Shown here: positions 7,618-15,195 of the stretch, one piece after another
Position numbering within the stretch: position 1 is the stretch's first letter
Layout: every line of letters starts with the position of its first letter
NCBI GenBank assembly: GCA_018335925.1
Contig: JAGXRF010000082.1
Span: 122,700-186,699 of the forward strand
Source: Flavobacteriales bacterium
GTDB taxonomy: Bacteria > Bacteroidota > Bacteroidia > Flavobacteriales > Flavobacteriaceae
Reading direction: 5' to 3'
DNA length: 64,000 bases
Translations under genes and position numbers: made by a program
The notes under the pieces: generated by a model
Told to the model about the DNA's origin: nothing
Databases searched by the model: none
The model's input: only the letters and a program-made list of their open reading frames with translations

Positions 7618-8647
7618 ATTTCAACTCTGTTACCTGTTTACTTTGCATTTCGTTTACGCTTAATACTTTACTAATTTCAATAAGTATGTGTTGCAAAACG
7701 TTTACAGAAACACTATTTCCAAATTGTTTGTACGATTGAATATCCGAAGCATTTAAAATAAAACTATCCGGAAAACCTTGTACTCTGGCACATTCTCTTG
7801 GAGATAATTTTCTGATTTTTCCATCTACCAAATACAATCCGGTTTTTGAACCAACACCACCACCATAAGCAGATAGTGTAATAGCGTGTCCGAGCGTATG
7901 ATAAATTCTTTCTCCTTGTCCGCCTTTGTTGACTTTGCCAATTTGAATCGGTTTATTTAATAGCTCCATTTCTGAAAACAAGGAGTTGGTAACCGAATAA
8001 TTCTTATAAATTACCACATCGTTCCGTTCAATTACTTTTGCGTTAGGAGGGTTGTTTTCTAAGATATCCTCTAAACAAATCGGATTATTGGGTGGATTTG
8101 GAAATTTAAAAGAGCTTGAATTTAATGACGAATGAAAAGCAACTATGTAAACTCTTTCTCTGTTTTGAGGCAAACCAAAATTACTTGAATTAAGTACTTT
8201 AATGTGTACACTATAATCTAAATCTTCTAAGGTTTTGATGATGGTTTTTAGCGTTTTCCCTTGGTCGTGTTTTGCTAAATTCTTTACATTTTCTAAAAAC
8301 AATACCTTAGGTTGATGAAAATTTGCAATTCGTGCAATGTCAAAAAACAAAGTCCCTCGTGTATCATCAAAACCTTTTTGTTTGCCGGAAATAGAGAACG
8401 CTTGACAAGGAAAACCACCGCATAATATGTCGTGTTTTGGAATGTCATTTTCACTTATTTGGGTAATGTCTCCATAAGGTTTTAAGTGAAAATTTTTTTC
8501 ATAGGTTTCTGCAGCAAATTTATCCCACTCTGAGGCAAAAACACAGGTAGCTCCCACAGAATTTAAAGCCAAATGAAAACCCCCTATTCCAGCGAAAAGG
8601 TCGATAAAAGTGTAGTTATGAAATATGTTTTTATCTGTAGCAATCAT
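7610..8647 (-). CDS. DNA (cytosine-5) methyltransferase, HhaI-like (predicted GCGC)
   Basis: A 345-aa C5-methyltransferase with all main motifs. Motif I is DLFAGIGGF (~16-24). Motif IV is GFPCQAFS with the catalytic cysteine at residue 81. Motif VI is LENVKN, motif VIII QNRERVY, motif IX RECARVQGFPDSF and motif X YKQFGNSVSVNVLQ. The target-recognition region KGGQGERIY...HAITLSAYGGG is nearly that of M.HhaI, which methylates the inner cytosine of GCGC. It is the first gene of the operon and overlaps the endonuclease by 8 bases. Protecting the chromosome from the HinP1I-like partner is the obvious role. Confidence 0.95.
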   Translation of the reverse strand: MIATDKNIFHNYTFIDLFAGIGGFHLALNSVGATCVFASEWDKFAAETYEKNFHLKPYGDITQISENDIPKHDILCGGFPCQAFSISGKQKGFDDTRGTLFFDIARIANFHQPKVLFLENVKNLAKHDQGKTLKTIIKTLEDLDYSVHIKVLNSSNFGLPQNRERVYIVAFHSSLNSSSFKFPNPPNNPICLEDILENNPPNAKVIERNDVVIYKNYSVTNSLFSEMELLNKPIQIGKVNKGGQGERIYHTLGHAITLSAYGGGVGSKTGLYLVDGKIRKLSPRECARVQGFPDSFILNASDIQSYKQFGNSVSVNVLQHILIEISKVLSVNEMQSKQVTELKYA

Positions 8648-8658
8648 TTTTTAAAGGT

Positions 8659-8720
8659 AACAAATTTTAATTTTTGTTGTGAAATAAAACTTGTACAACT
8701 TCTTGATGTTTCAAAACATC
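8659..8720. promoter_or_regulatory. Palindromes upstream of the methyltransferase gene
   Basis: There are two inverted repeats in the leader: AACAAA-N8-TTTGTT at 8659-8678, about 11 bases before the methyltransferase start, and GATGTTT-CA-AAACATC at 8705-8720. Either could bind a regulator. No separate controller (C) gene is present, so autoregulation by the methyltransferase is one possibility. Confidence 0.35.
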
Positions 8721-8743
8721 ATGTTTCCCTTAAACACAGCCAC

Positions 8744-8772
8744 AAAAAAACGAGCCAAGTGCTCGTTTTTTT
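8744..8772. terminator. Bidirectional intrinsic terminator
   Basis: The stem CGAGC / GCTCG is extended by seven A-T pairs around the loop CAAGT, giving an A-run before and a T-run after. It terminates the LamG gene on the minus strand and could act both ways. It is the reverse-oriented sibling of the hairpins at 6740, 10439 and 12504. Confidence 0.75.
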
Positions 8773-8809
8773 GTGTGTTATGTTAAAGATTTTTAGTGAA
8801 TAAATTAAT

Positions 8810-10267
8810 TTACTCCACTATTACTTTTTCGGTTTGTATGTAATTGTTTTGGTCAATAATTCTTAAAAGGTAAATACCTTTAGGCAAATCGCTTACCAAA
8901 ACTTGTTTGTGGTTGCTTTTTTTGATTAATTGTCCGTTTAAGTTATATAACTCCAATTGTTGGATTGCTGTTTCTGATTCCACATAAATCCAATTGTTGG
9001 AGGGGTTTGGATATAGGGTGCTTTTCTTTTGGTTAGTAACAAATTCCTGATTACTCAAGGTATTATTTAAAAATAAAGAGTTGGCTTCTGCAGCATTGAT
9101 TTCGTAATTAAAAATTCTCAAATCATCGAATTCCATTTCGGCACCATTCCCACCTAACAAAAAATTACTAACACCGGTATTAATTATTACTGAAGAAGTT
9201 GCAGAACCCAATTGCGTTCCGTTTAAGTACATTCTTGCTACCCCATTTTTATAAGTTAACACCACATGATACCAAGTATTGGCAACACAAGTTCCTCCAA
9301 AATTATGGTCGTTTCCAAATCGTTGAAGCAAAAAGTTGCCTGAAGAATTGGTATATAAGCCAAATGTTGCCAAACTATTATTGGTTCCATATCTAAAAAT
9401 GCCGGAATTGACTGCACTAGTTCTAAACCAAAAAGAAACTGATCGCTGTAAGGATCCAAACGGTAAATTAGAAATGTTTGCCGCTGATGGTGAAGAGACA
9501 TTTGTAAATCTTATGGCACTATTGGCATTTCCGTTTCTGTCGCTTACCCATTGGGTAACCGCGGGTTCAGAAAATGGTTCGTTACCACTTTGGTTGTTAA
9601 AACTGTTATTAAACGGATAATAGGTTACCTGACCGGGTTGGTTGGTGTATAAGTAATTAACTTCGGCAGGAGACAATGCATAATTATACATTCTTAAGTC
9701 GTCAAAAACATGGTTACTGATTTGAAAAGTTCCACCCGAAGTGTTATAGGTTTTGGCAGATTGTCCGATTAGCTGTCCATCTAGATACAATCTGCAAGTG
9801 GTTCCATCGTGTGTAACCACAAAATGATACCAAGTGGATAATTGTAAACTTTGTGTTACATCAAAATCGTTGGCCCAACCAAAAATTCTAATGAAATTGG
9901 CGGGTGCCCCATAGATAGTCATTCCAAATGCTTGGTTGTTATTTTGGGCACCGTACATGTAAACACTAAGCCCACCGGAATTTGCACCATCTAATCTTAT
10001 CCAAAACGCAATAGAACGTGCTCCATTACCGGTTGCAGGTACGGTACCGTTTGTGCTAATTTGAAAACCGCTTGCATTAAAAGCACTTTGAGCATTTCCA
10101 AATCGATCGTTAGTAAAATTGCCTCCAGTTCCAAAAGTTGCTGTACCGGCTTCGTTACTTTTGGTGTTATCAAAAGTATAAGAATGCACTAAGTTTTGTG
10201 CATTTGAGGTTAGAAATGCCAAGGAAACAAATAATAACCCAATAAAATTTTGTAGAGTTCTTTTCAT
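8810..10267 (-). CDS. LamG-domain protein secreted by T9SS
   Basis: A 485-aa exported protein. The signal peptide ends near FLTSNA-QNLV (about residue 23). Two concanavalin/LamG-like jelly-roll domains follow at ~25-205 and ~215-400, recognisable by repeated RSIAFWIR / RSVSFWFR, NTWYHVVLTY / STWYHFVVTH and FDDLRMYNY / FDDLRIFNY. The C-terminal ~75 residues are a type A T9SS sorting domain (TLYPNPSNNWIYVE ... LPKGIYLLRIID ... KVIVE). A surface carbohydrate- or matrix-binding role is likely. It is monocistronic, between the restriction operon and repeat copy B, and therefore lies inside the segment bracketed by the long direct repeats. Confidence 0.88.
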   Translation of the reverse strand: MKRTLQNFIGLLFVSLAFLTSNAQNLVHSYTFDNTKSNEAGTATFGTGGNFTNDRFGNAQSAFNASGFQISTNGTVPATGNGARSIAFWIRLDGANSGGLSVYMYGAQNNNQAFGMTIYGAPANFIRIFGWANDFDVTQSLQLSTWYHFVVTHDGTTCRLYLDGQLIGQSAKTYNTSGGTFQISNHVFDDLRMYNYALSPAEVNYLYTNQPGQVTYYPFNNSFNNQSGNEPFSEPAVTQWVSDRNGNANSAIRFTNVSSPSAANISNLPFGSLQRSVSFWFRTSAVNSGIFRYGTNNSLATFGLYTNSSGNFLLQRFGNDHNFGGTCVANTWYHVVLTYKNGVARMYLNGTQLGSATSSVIINTGVSNFLLGGNGAEMEFDDLRIFNYEINAAEANSLFLNNTLSNQEFVTNQKKSTLYPNPSNNWIYVESETAIQQLELYNLNGQLIKKSNHKQVLVSDLPKGIYLLRIIDQNNYIQTEKVIVE

Positions 10268-10431
10268 AATTTTTAATTTTAAAGTATAAAATTAGTTTTA
10301 TAGAAAAAAAATATTTTGCGTGAGTTAACCAATCCGGTTTTTGGGTTTACCAATCGCGGTTTTTTTAAATGAACCCAAAATTAGAGTGTACAAAAACTAG
10401 TTAGATAGCAATGTTGTTCACATCAAACTAT
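10268..10431. other. Leader region of the LamG gene
   Basis: The leader of the LamG gene contains two short near-repeats (AACCAATCCGGTTTTTGGG and ACCAATCGCGGTTTTTTT). Nothing else is recognisable. Confidence 0.35.
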
Positions 10432-10562
10432 AAAAAAACGAGCACTTGGCTCGTTTTCAAAAATTTATTTGTGATCTTGTTTTATTTGTTTTTTTGCAGA
10501 TTTGAGCTTGTTGGGGTTTTGCGAAGTAGGCTTCCGATTGCTTTCGGAATTGCAAAGCATAG
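10432..10562. repeat. Direct repeat copy B (about 125 bp)
   Basis: The second copy of the repeat at 6731-6861, in the same orientation, about 3.7 kb away. Its central palindrome has drifted to TTCCGATTGCTTTCGGAA, with compensating changes on both arms so the stem is kept. It carries the hairpin CGAGC-ACTTG-GCTCG at 10439-10453. Together with copy A it brackets the restriction-modification genes and the LamG gene. Confidence 0.85.
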
Positions 10563-10620
10563 GTACTATCACAAAATTAATTTTAATAGCTAGTTCTTAT
10601 CTAGCAAACCAAAACTTGAT

Positions 10621-10668
10621 GGGTTTTTGCGAAGTCGGGTTCCGATAGCTATCGGAATCGCAGAGCAT
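10621..10668. repeat. Partial repeat copy C with TTCCGATAGCTATCGGAA palindrome
   Basis: About 48 bases match the distal part of copies A and B (GGGTTTTTGCGAAGTCGG ... palindrome ... CAGAGCAT). It abuts the broken end of the IS1595-type transposase fragment, so this element is at or near the breakpoint. Confidence 0.75.
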
Positions 10669-11111
10669 TGGTTCTGCTCAATTTCAGTTGATGCTACAGT
10701 AAAATATCCTTCATCCATTTCAATCATTCCTTCTAATGTGTAACGTGCATCACGATTACCCATAGCTTTACGAAGCTTATGTACCATAGACCAAACAGGT
10801 TCATATCGTTTTAAACCAAGTTGTCGTTGAATTTCTTTTGCAGAGAAACCTTTTTTTGTAGTACTCATCAAAAACATAGCACGATACCAAACAAGAAAAG
10901 AAAGATTTGAATTCTCCATTATTGTGCCACTCCTTAAGGAAGTTCTGAAACGACAGGATTTACACTCGTAACATTCTTTATCTTTCTTCCAATAATGACA
11001 AGTACTTCCGCACTTTTTGCAAACAACGCCTTGTTTGTCCCTTTCAGTTTTAAAATGTTGACGACATGATTGTTCATCAACAAAATGGGCTGTAAATGAA
11101 AAGATATTCAT
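10669..11111 (-). pseudogene. IS1595-family transposase, 3'-truncated
   Basis: The N-terminal ~148 residues of an IS1595/ISXO2-like transposase remain. They include the zinc-binding ribbon (VCKKCGSTCHYW ... CYECKSCRFRTS), the SGTIMENSNLSFLVWYRAMFLM block and the first catalytic aspartate region (MIEMDEGYF). Homology stops right at repeat copy C; the reading frame then runs 26 codons into unrelated repeat sequence. The rest of the DDE domain is missing, so it cannot be active. ATG 11111 is preferred over an upstream TTG. The sequence around 11150-11175 (GGTGCGATTACGGATATTC) could be the surviving outer end of the element. Confidence 0.85.
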
Positions 11112-11381
11112 AATCAAAAGGTTTTTAATCTATTCAAAGACATTAAAAATAGGTGCGATTACGGATATTCAGTTTAATAATATTTCACATTCTTTATTAT
11201 ACAGTTTTCTAAGAAAATATCAACTATTCACCTCAATACATTAAATATAAAGAATTCCTACCACAAATAAATTTTAAAAAACAAGTCGTGTGTTAGTTTT
11301 TATATATCTTTTTAGAAAGTAAACCAAAGCTTATTTGGTTTATTCTGAACCTATGAGACTTTTTGGTGATTTGTGATTAAG

Positions 11382-11714
11382 TTATTTAACTAACAAATAA
11401 ATTGACAACAAAACAAAAAAAATAGAAACTATTCCTAAAAAATTAAAATAAAGGGAGATAAGTCTTCTCCACAATGGTGGCTCAAAATTTACTTTATTAT
11501 ATCTCTCATCTACAAATAACATTATTAAAGAAATAGATCCTAAAAACAAGTAAAAAAACAAAACTATTATGTTTTCAGTATCCAAGTTTTTTTCCAATCC
11601 TAAAATTTTTACAACAAAATCCACAATTATATTTGTGAATTTTACAATCATTGTAAAAACAAAAAGAGTTAATAATAATCCTATAATTCTTATAAAAGTT
11701 ACTAATGAATTCAT
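11382..11714 (-). CDS. Small membrane protein, unknown (module partner)
   Basis: A 110-aa protein with three predicted membrane helices (about residues 6-24, 48-68 and 86-109) and a short loop LWRRLISLYF. Family not recognised. ATG 11714 is preferred; an in-frame TTG further upstream would overlap the neighbouring gene. It follows the 220-aa gene upstream by 40 bases, on the same strand, so the two probably form an operon. It is strongly AT-rich. The position between a broken IS element and gltX suggests acquired DNA. Confidence 0.5.
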   Translation of the reverse strand: MNSLVTFIRIIGLLLTLFVFTMIVKFTNIIVDFVVKILGLEKNLDTENIIVLFFYLFLGSISLIMLFVDERYNKVNFEPPLWRRLISLYFNFLGIVSIFFVLLSIYLLVK

Positions 11715-11754
11715 CCTTAATTGTTCTTTAATTTTAAATATAAAAATAACATCA

Positions 11755-12417
11755 CTAATACAGTTTTTCTTGTTTAGAATTAGATTCAATTAAATATATA
11801 AGAAAATCATTTCCTTTTTCTGTAATTGAGATTATTTTATTTTCTCGGTCGTAGCTTATTAGTTCTTGTTTAACTAACCAATTTAAATAACTCTCGTATG
11901 AGTAATCCTTGTAAATTTCTGGAAAATATTGAGCTGCTGTATCATAAAAGTACTTTACATTTTCAGTTTTTTCAGAAGCATAATTTAATTTTTGTAGTAG
12001 CCTTATTTGACTTCCATAAATATATTGGTAAATCTTTTCAGCTCCTTTAACAATAATTAATAATTGAGCATATTTTAATAACCGTTCTACTTTTTGTTGA
12101 GCATCTTGTAATTCATTAACTTTAGTTTCGTTTTCTATAATTTGCATTGCAAATCCTTTACTTGATTCCGAAAATTTATTCAAGGTATCATCTATATAAG
12201 TAAAATCATTTCCTTTTGTTAAGATGTCTATTGATTTATCCTCCTTTTGCTTTTTTGATTGTCTTTCTATACTTGTTTCTCCGTAACTAACTTTTTTAAC
12301 TTTCTTTAAAAAACTAGTAAGTGGTTTTCGTAAATGATAAAAAATTATCAAACATATAAGTGGCCAACTTATTGAACTTATAAAATTAAGAATCATTTCT
12401 AAATAGTGATACTTCAT
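11755..12417 (-). CDS. Membrane-anchored coiled-coil protein with winged-helix-like C terminus, unknown
   Basis: A 220-aa protein. The N-terminal membrane helix is at ~8-26 (ILNFISSISWPLICLIIFYHL). A lysine-rich cytosolic linker and a coiled-coil segment follow at ~75-120. The C-terminal ~60 residues resemble a winged helix (YESYLNWLVKQELISYDRENKIISITEKGNDFLIYL). ATG 12417 is preferred over TTG 12426. No family recognised. Similar architectures occur in phage-defence and regulatory membrane proteins, but that is inference only. It is co-directional with and 40 bases upstream of the 110-aa membrane protein. Confidence 0.55.
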   Translation of the reverse strand: MKYHYLEMILNFISSISWPLICLIIFYHLRKPLTSFLKKVKKVSYGETSIERQSKKQKEDKSIDILTKGNDFTYIDDTLNKFSESSKGFAMQIIENETKVNELQDAQQKVERLLKYAQLLIIVKGAEKIYQYIYGSQIRLLQKLNYASEKTENVKYFYDTAAQYFPEIYKDYSYESYLNWLVKQELISYDRENKIISITEKGNDFLIYLIESNSKQEKLY

Positions 12418-12496
12418 TTTTATCAAGATTAATGTGAACTAAAAGAGAATTTAATTTCCTCACACCAAATATATTAATTTCCTTCCACACATCCAT

Positions 12497-12522
12497 AAAA
12501 AAACGAGCACTTGGCTCGTTTT
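12497..12522 (-). terminator. Intrinsic terminator of gltX
   Basis: The stem CGAGC / GCTCG with an ACTTG loop is followed on the minus strand by seven T (the A-run 12497-12503). It is 8 bases after the gltX stop. The same hairpin and flanking AAAAATTTAT occur in repeat copies A and B. Confidence 0.8.
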
Positions 12523-12529
12523 GAAAAAT

Positions 12530-14029
12530 TTATGCAATAGCTTGTTGTATGCGTTGCAGCACTTGGGGTTTGCCCAACAAAAAGGCAATATCAAATAAAT
12601 GCGGGCCTTGTAAAGCACCTACCAAACTCAATCGCAAGGCTGGCATCAATTTGCCTAAGCCTATGTTTTGGTCGGTAAGCCATTGCTTGGTGTCGTTTTC
12701 CAATTGCTCTACGTTGGTAAAAGCAGCCGTTTGCAGCCAATTGTGGTATTGTTGTAGTATTTGCTTGGTTTCTTCGGTCCATTTGGCTTTGGCTTTTTCG
12801 TCATAAGCAGTTGGTGCCACAAAAAAGTAGTGGCTCAACTCCCACAAATCTTGCACAAAATGGGCTCTTTCTTTTAACAAGCCTATCATTTGTACCAATT
12901 GTGCATTGCTATAGCTATGGGTAATTTGGTGTTTTTGCAGTTCTTTTACAAAACCTTCCAGCAAACTTTCGGGAGTTTGTTTTTGCAAATATTGGTGGTT
13001 GAACCATTTGTTTTTTTCGGGATCAAATTTGGCTCCTGCCTTGTGTACTCGGTGCAAATCAAATTTTTGTACCAACTCTTCCAAAGTAAATAGCTCTTGC
13101 TCGGTGCCATCGTTCCAACCCAACAAGGCCAAAAAGTTCACCACTGCTTCAGGCAAATAGCCTTGCTCACGGTAGCCCATCGAAATACCTTCTTCGGTTT
13201 TCCACTCCAACGGAAATACCGGAAAGCCGTATTTGTCTCCATCTCGTTTAGATAATTTTCCGTTGCCTATGGGTTTTAAAATCAATGGTAAATGGGCAAA
13301 CTCCGGAGCTTTCCAATCAAATGCACGGTACAATAATACGTGCAATGCCAACGATGGCAACCATTCTTCTCCTCTAATCACATGGGTGGTTTCCATCAAA
13401 TGGTCGTCTACAATATTGGCCAAATGGTAGGTAGGCATCCCATCTGATTTAAACAAAACTTTGTCATCCAATGTATTGGTTTCTACTTGTATTTCTCCAC
13501 GAATGATGTCGTGAAACACCAAAGTTTGGTTTTCCGGAATTTTAAATCGAACCACATAAGGCAAGCCTTTTGCTAGCTTTTCTTGCAATTCTTGTTCGGT
13601 ACAATGTAACGAAGTGTTTAATTGCATTCGGTTGTGCCAGCCATACATAAAATTTTGTCCGTTGGCTTCGGCTTCTTTTCGCAAAGCATCCAAAGCTTCT
13701 GGAGTATCAAATGCATAGTAAGCCCAACCTTTGTGTAACAATTCTTGTACGTATTGTTGGTAAATTTCTTTTCGCTCACTCTGACGGTAAGGACCATATT
13801 TTTCGTTTTTGCCCAAGGTTTCATCCGGTGCAATGCCCAACCAATCCAAGGCTTCCATAATGTAAGCCTCTGCACCCGGTACAAAACGGGTTTGGTCGGT
13901 ATCTTCAACTCTTAAGTAAAAAGTTCCTCCATGTTTTTTGGCAAACAAATAATTAAACAAAGCGGTGCGAACACCACCAATGTGCAATGGCCCTGTGGGA
14001 CTAGGTGCAAAACGAACTCTAACTGACAT
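12530..14029 (-). CDS. gltX: Glutamyl-tRNA synthetase
   Basis: A 499-aa class I aminoacyl-tRNA synthetase that charges tRNA-Glu. The HIGH-type signature is FAPSPTGPLHIGGVRTALFNYLF near residue 10, and the KMSKS-type loop is KLSKRDG at about 257. The helical anticodon-binding domain fills the C-terminal third. Length is usual for the discriminating or non-discriminating bacterial enzyme; which type cannot be told here. It has its own terminator and is transcribed away from the AlkB-type gene upstream, 60 bases between them, possibly in the same transcript. Confidence 0.97.
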   Translation of the reverse strand: MSVRVRFAPSPTGPLHIGGVRTALFNYLFAKKHGGTFYLRVEDTDQTRFVPGAEAYIMEALDWLGIAPDETLGKNEKYGPYRQSERKEIYQQYVQELLHKGWAYYAFDTPEALDALRKEAEANGQNFMYGWHNRMQLNTSLHCTEQELQEKLAKGLPYVVRFKIPENQTLVFHDIIRGEIQVETNTLDDKVLFKSDGMPTYHLANIVDDHLMETTHVIRGEEWLPSLALHVLLYRAFDWKAPEFAHLPLILKPIGNGKLSKRDGDKYGFPVFPLEWKTEEGISMGYREQGYLPEAVVNFLALLGWNDGTEQELFTLEELVQKFDLHRVHKAGAKFDPEKNKWFNHQYLQKQTPESLLEGFVKELQKHQITHSYSNAQLVQMIGLLKERAHFVQDLWELSHYFFVAPTAYDEKAKAKWTEETKQILQQYHNWLQTAAFTNVEQLENDTKQWLTDQNIGLGKLMPALRLSLVGALQGPHLFDIAFLLGKPQVLQRIQQAIA

Positions 14030-14088
14030 ATTTCCGAATTAAAATAGGGTACAAAGATACCAATTCCGAAATACTTTAACAGCCTAAT

Positions 14089-15120
14089 TTATTGTGGCAA
14101 TCTCGGATTCATCAACCAAAACCAAAGTGGTGGAAAGGCAGCCAACACCATTGAAGTAGGGTAGCCAAATGGCAATTGCGGACTCTGCTCGTAGCTTTGC
14201 AAAATTTGGTATTTTTTGTTGGCTTTGTAGTGGTGGTCGCTGTGTTGGGTAAGCTCGTACAACACCATTCTGCCTATGACATGATTAGAATTCCAGGAGT
14301 GTTTTTCGGAAACTCTTTCGTATCTGCCACTTGGCAATTTGCTTCGCATCAAGCCATAATGCTCAATGTAATTGATGGTTTCTAACAACAAAAAGCCAAT
14401 GACTCCCGAGAAAAACAATACCAACCAAGCTTGGAACCCAAAGAAATAATACATGCCTCCTTGAAATCCTAACCACACCACCAACGACCAAAATTGGTAG
14501 TTGCTAAAATGCCAAAAAGAACGATTGTCTTTTTGTAAAAATTGTTGTTGAATTTGCCATGCTTTTACATAAGTCCCAAAAACCGATTGTACCCAAAAAG
14601 CATACAAACTTTGATTTTTTTTGGCAGTAGACGGATCTTCAGGAGTAGAAACATGCACATGATGTCCGTGGTTGTGTTCCAGAAAAAAATGCAAATAATG
14701 CGAGGGGAGCAACAACATTTTGGCCAAAAAGTTTTCGCTTTTTTTATCGCGATGTCCTAATTCATGTGCCACATTAATGCCATTGGCACCGAACACTATG
14801 CCCAAAGTAAATACCATGCCAACCAACTCAACATTGGTAAAGTTTTGGTTAGAGAGCAGATACAACACATATCCCATGAGGCCATACACCCACAACACAT
14901 TCCCATACAATAGCACATCAAACCATTGGTTTTGCAGTCGGTTGGTTTTGTCTGTTTCAGAATAATTTACTGCAATAGCTGGAAGAAAAGTTTCTATTAA
15001 AGGCAGTAAAACAAAGGTATAAACCAATGTAGTGTACCAAAAAATTCCTCCAAATTGGGCAGAAATTAAAGCTACCATTGGGATAGAATAGGCCAACAAA
15101 TAGGGGACCGCTTTTTTCAT
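14089..15120 (-). CDS. Alkane 1-monooxygenase (AlkB-type membrane hydroxylase)
   Basis: A 343-aa integral membrane di-iron hydroxylase. The histidine boxes are present in the order expected for AlkB: HELGH, EHNHGHHVHV, NYIEHYGL and QHSDHHYKANKKYQ. About six hydrophobic segments surround them. Family members insert oxygen at the terminal carbon of medium-chain alkanes or related lipids, using rubredoxin as electron donor; no rubredoxin gene is nearby. Flavobacterial homologues are common and their physiological substrate is not settled, so lipid modification is as likely as hydrocarbon growth. It is divergent from the DUF4175 gene. Confidence 0.88.
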   Translation of the reverse strand: MKKAVPYLLAYSIPMVALISAQFGGIFWYTTLVYTFVLLPLIETFLPAIAVNYSETDKTNRLQNQWFDVLLYGNVLWVYGLMGYVLYLLSNQNFTNVELVGMVFTLGIVFGANGINVAHELGHRDKKSENFLAKMLLLPSHYLHFFLEHNHGHHVHVSTPEDPSTAKKNQSLYAFWVQSVFGTYVKAWQIQQQFLQKDNRSFWHFSNYQFWSLVVWLGFQGGMYYFFGFQAWLVLFFSGVIGFLLLETINYIEHYGLMRSKLPSGRYERVSEKHSWNSNHVIGRMVLYELTQHSDHHYKANKKYQILQSYEQSPQLPFGYPTSMVLAAFPPLWFWLMNPRLPQ

Positions 15121-15195
15121 TTTTCTTTGGACAAATTTTAACGCTTCTAAAATTAAAAAAAATATATCTTTAAAAATTGAATTATACCCAAGGAA

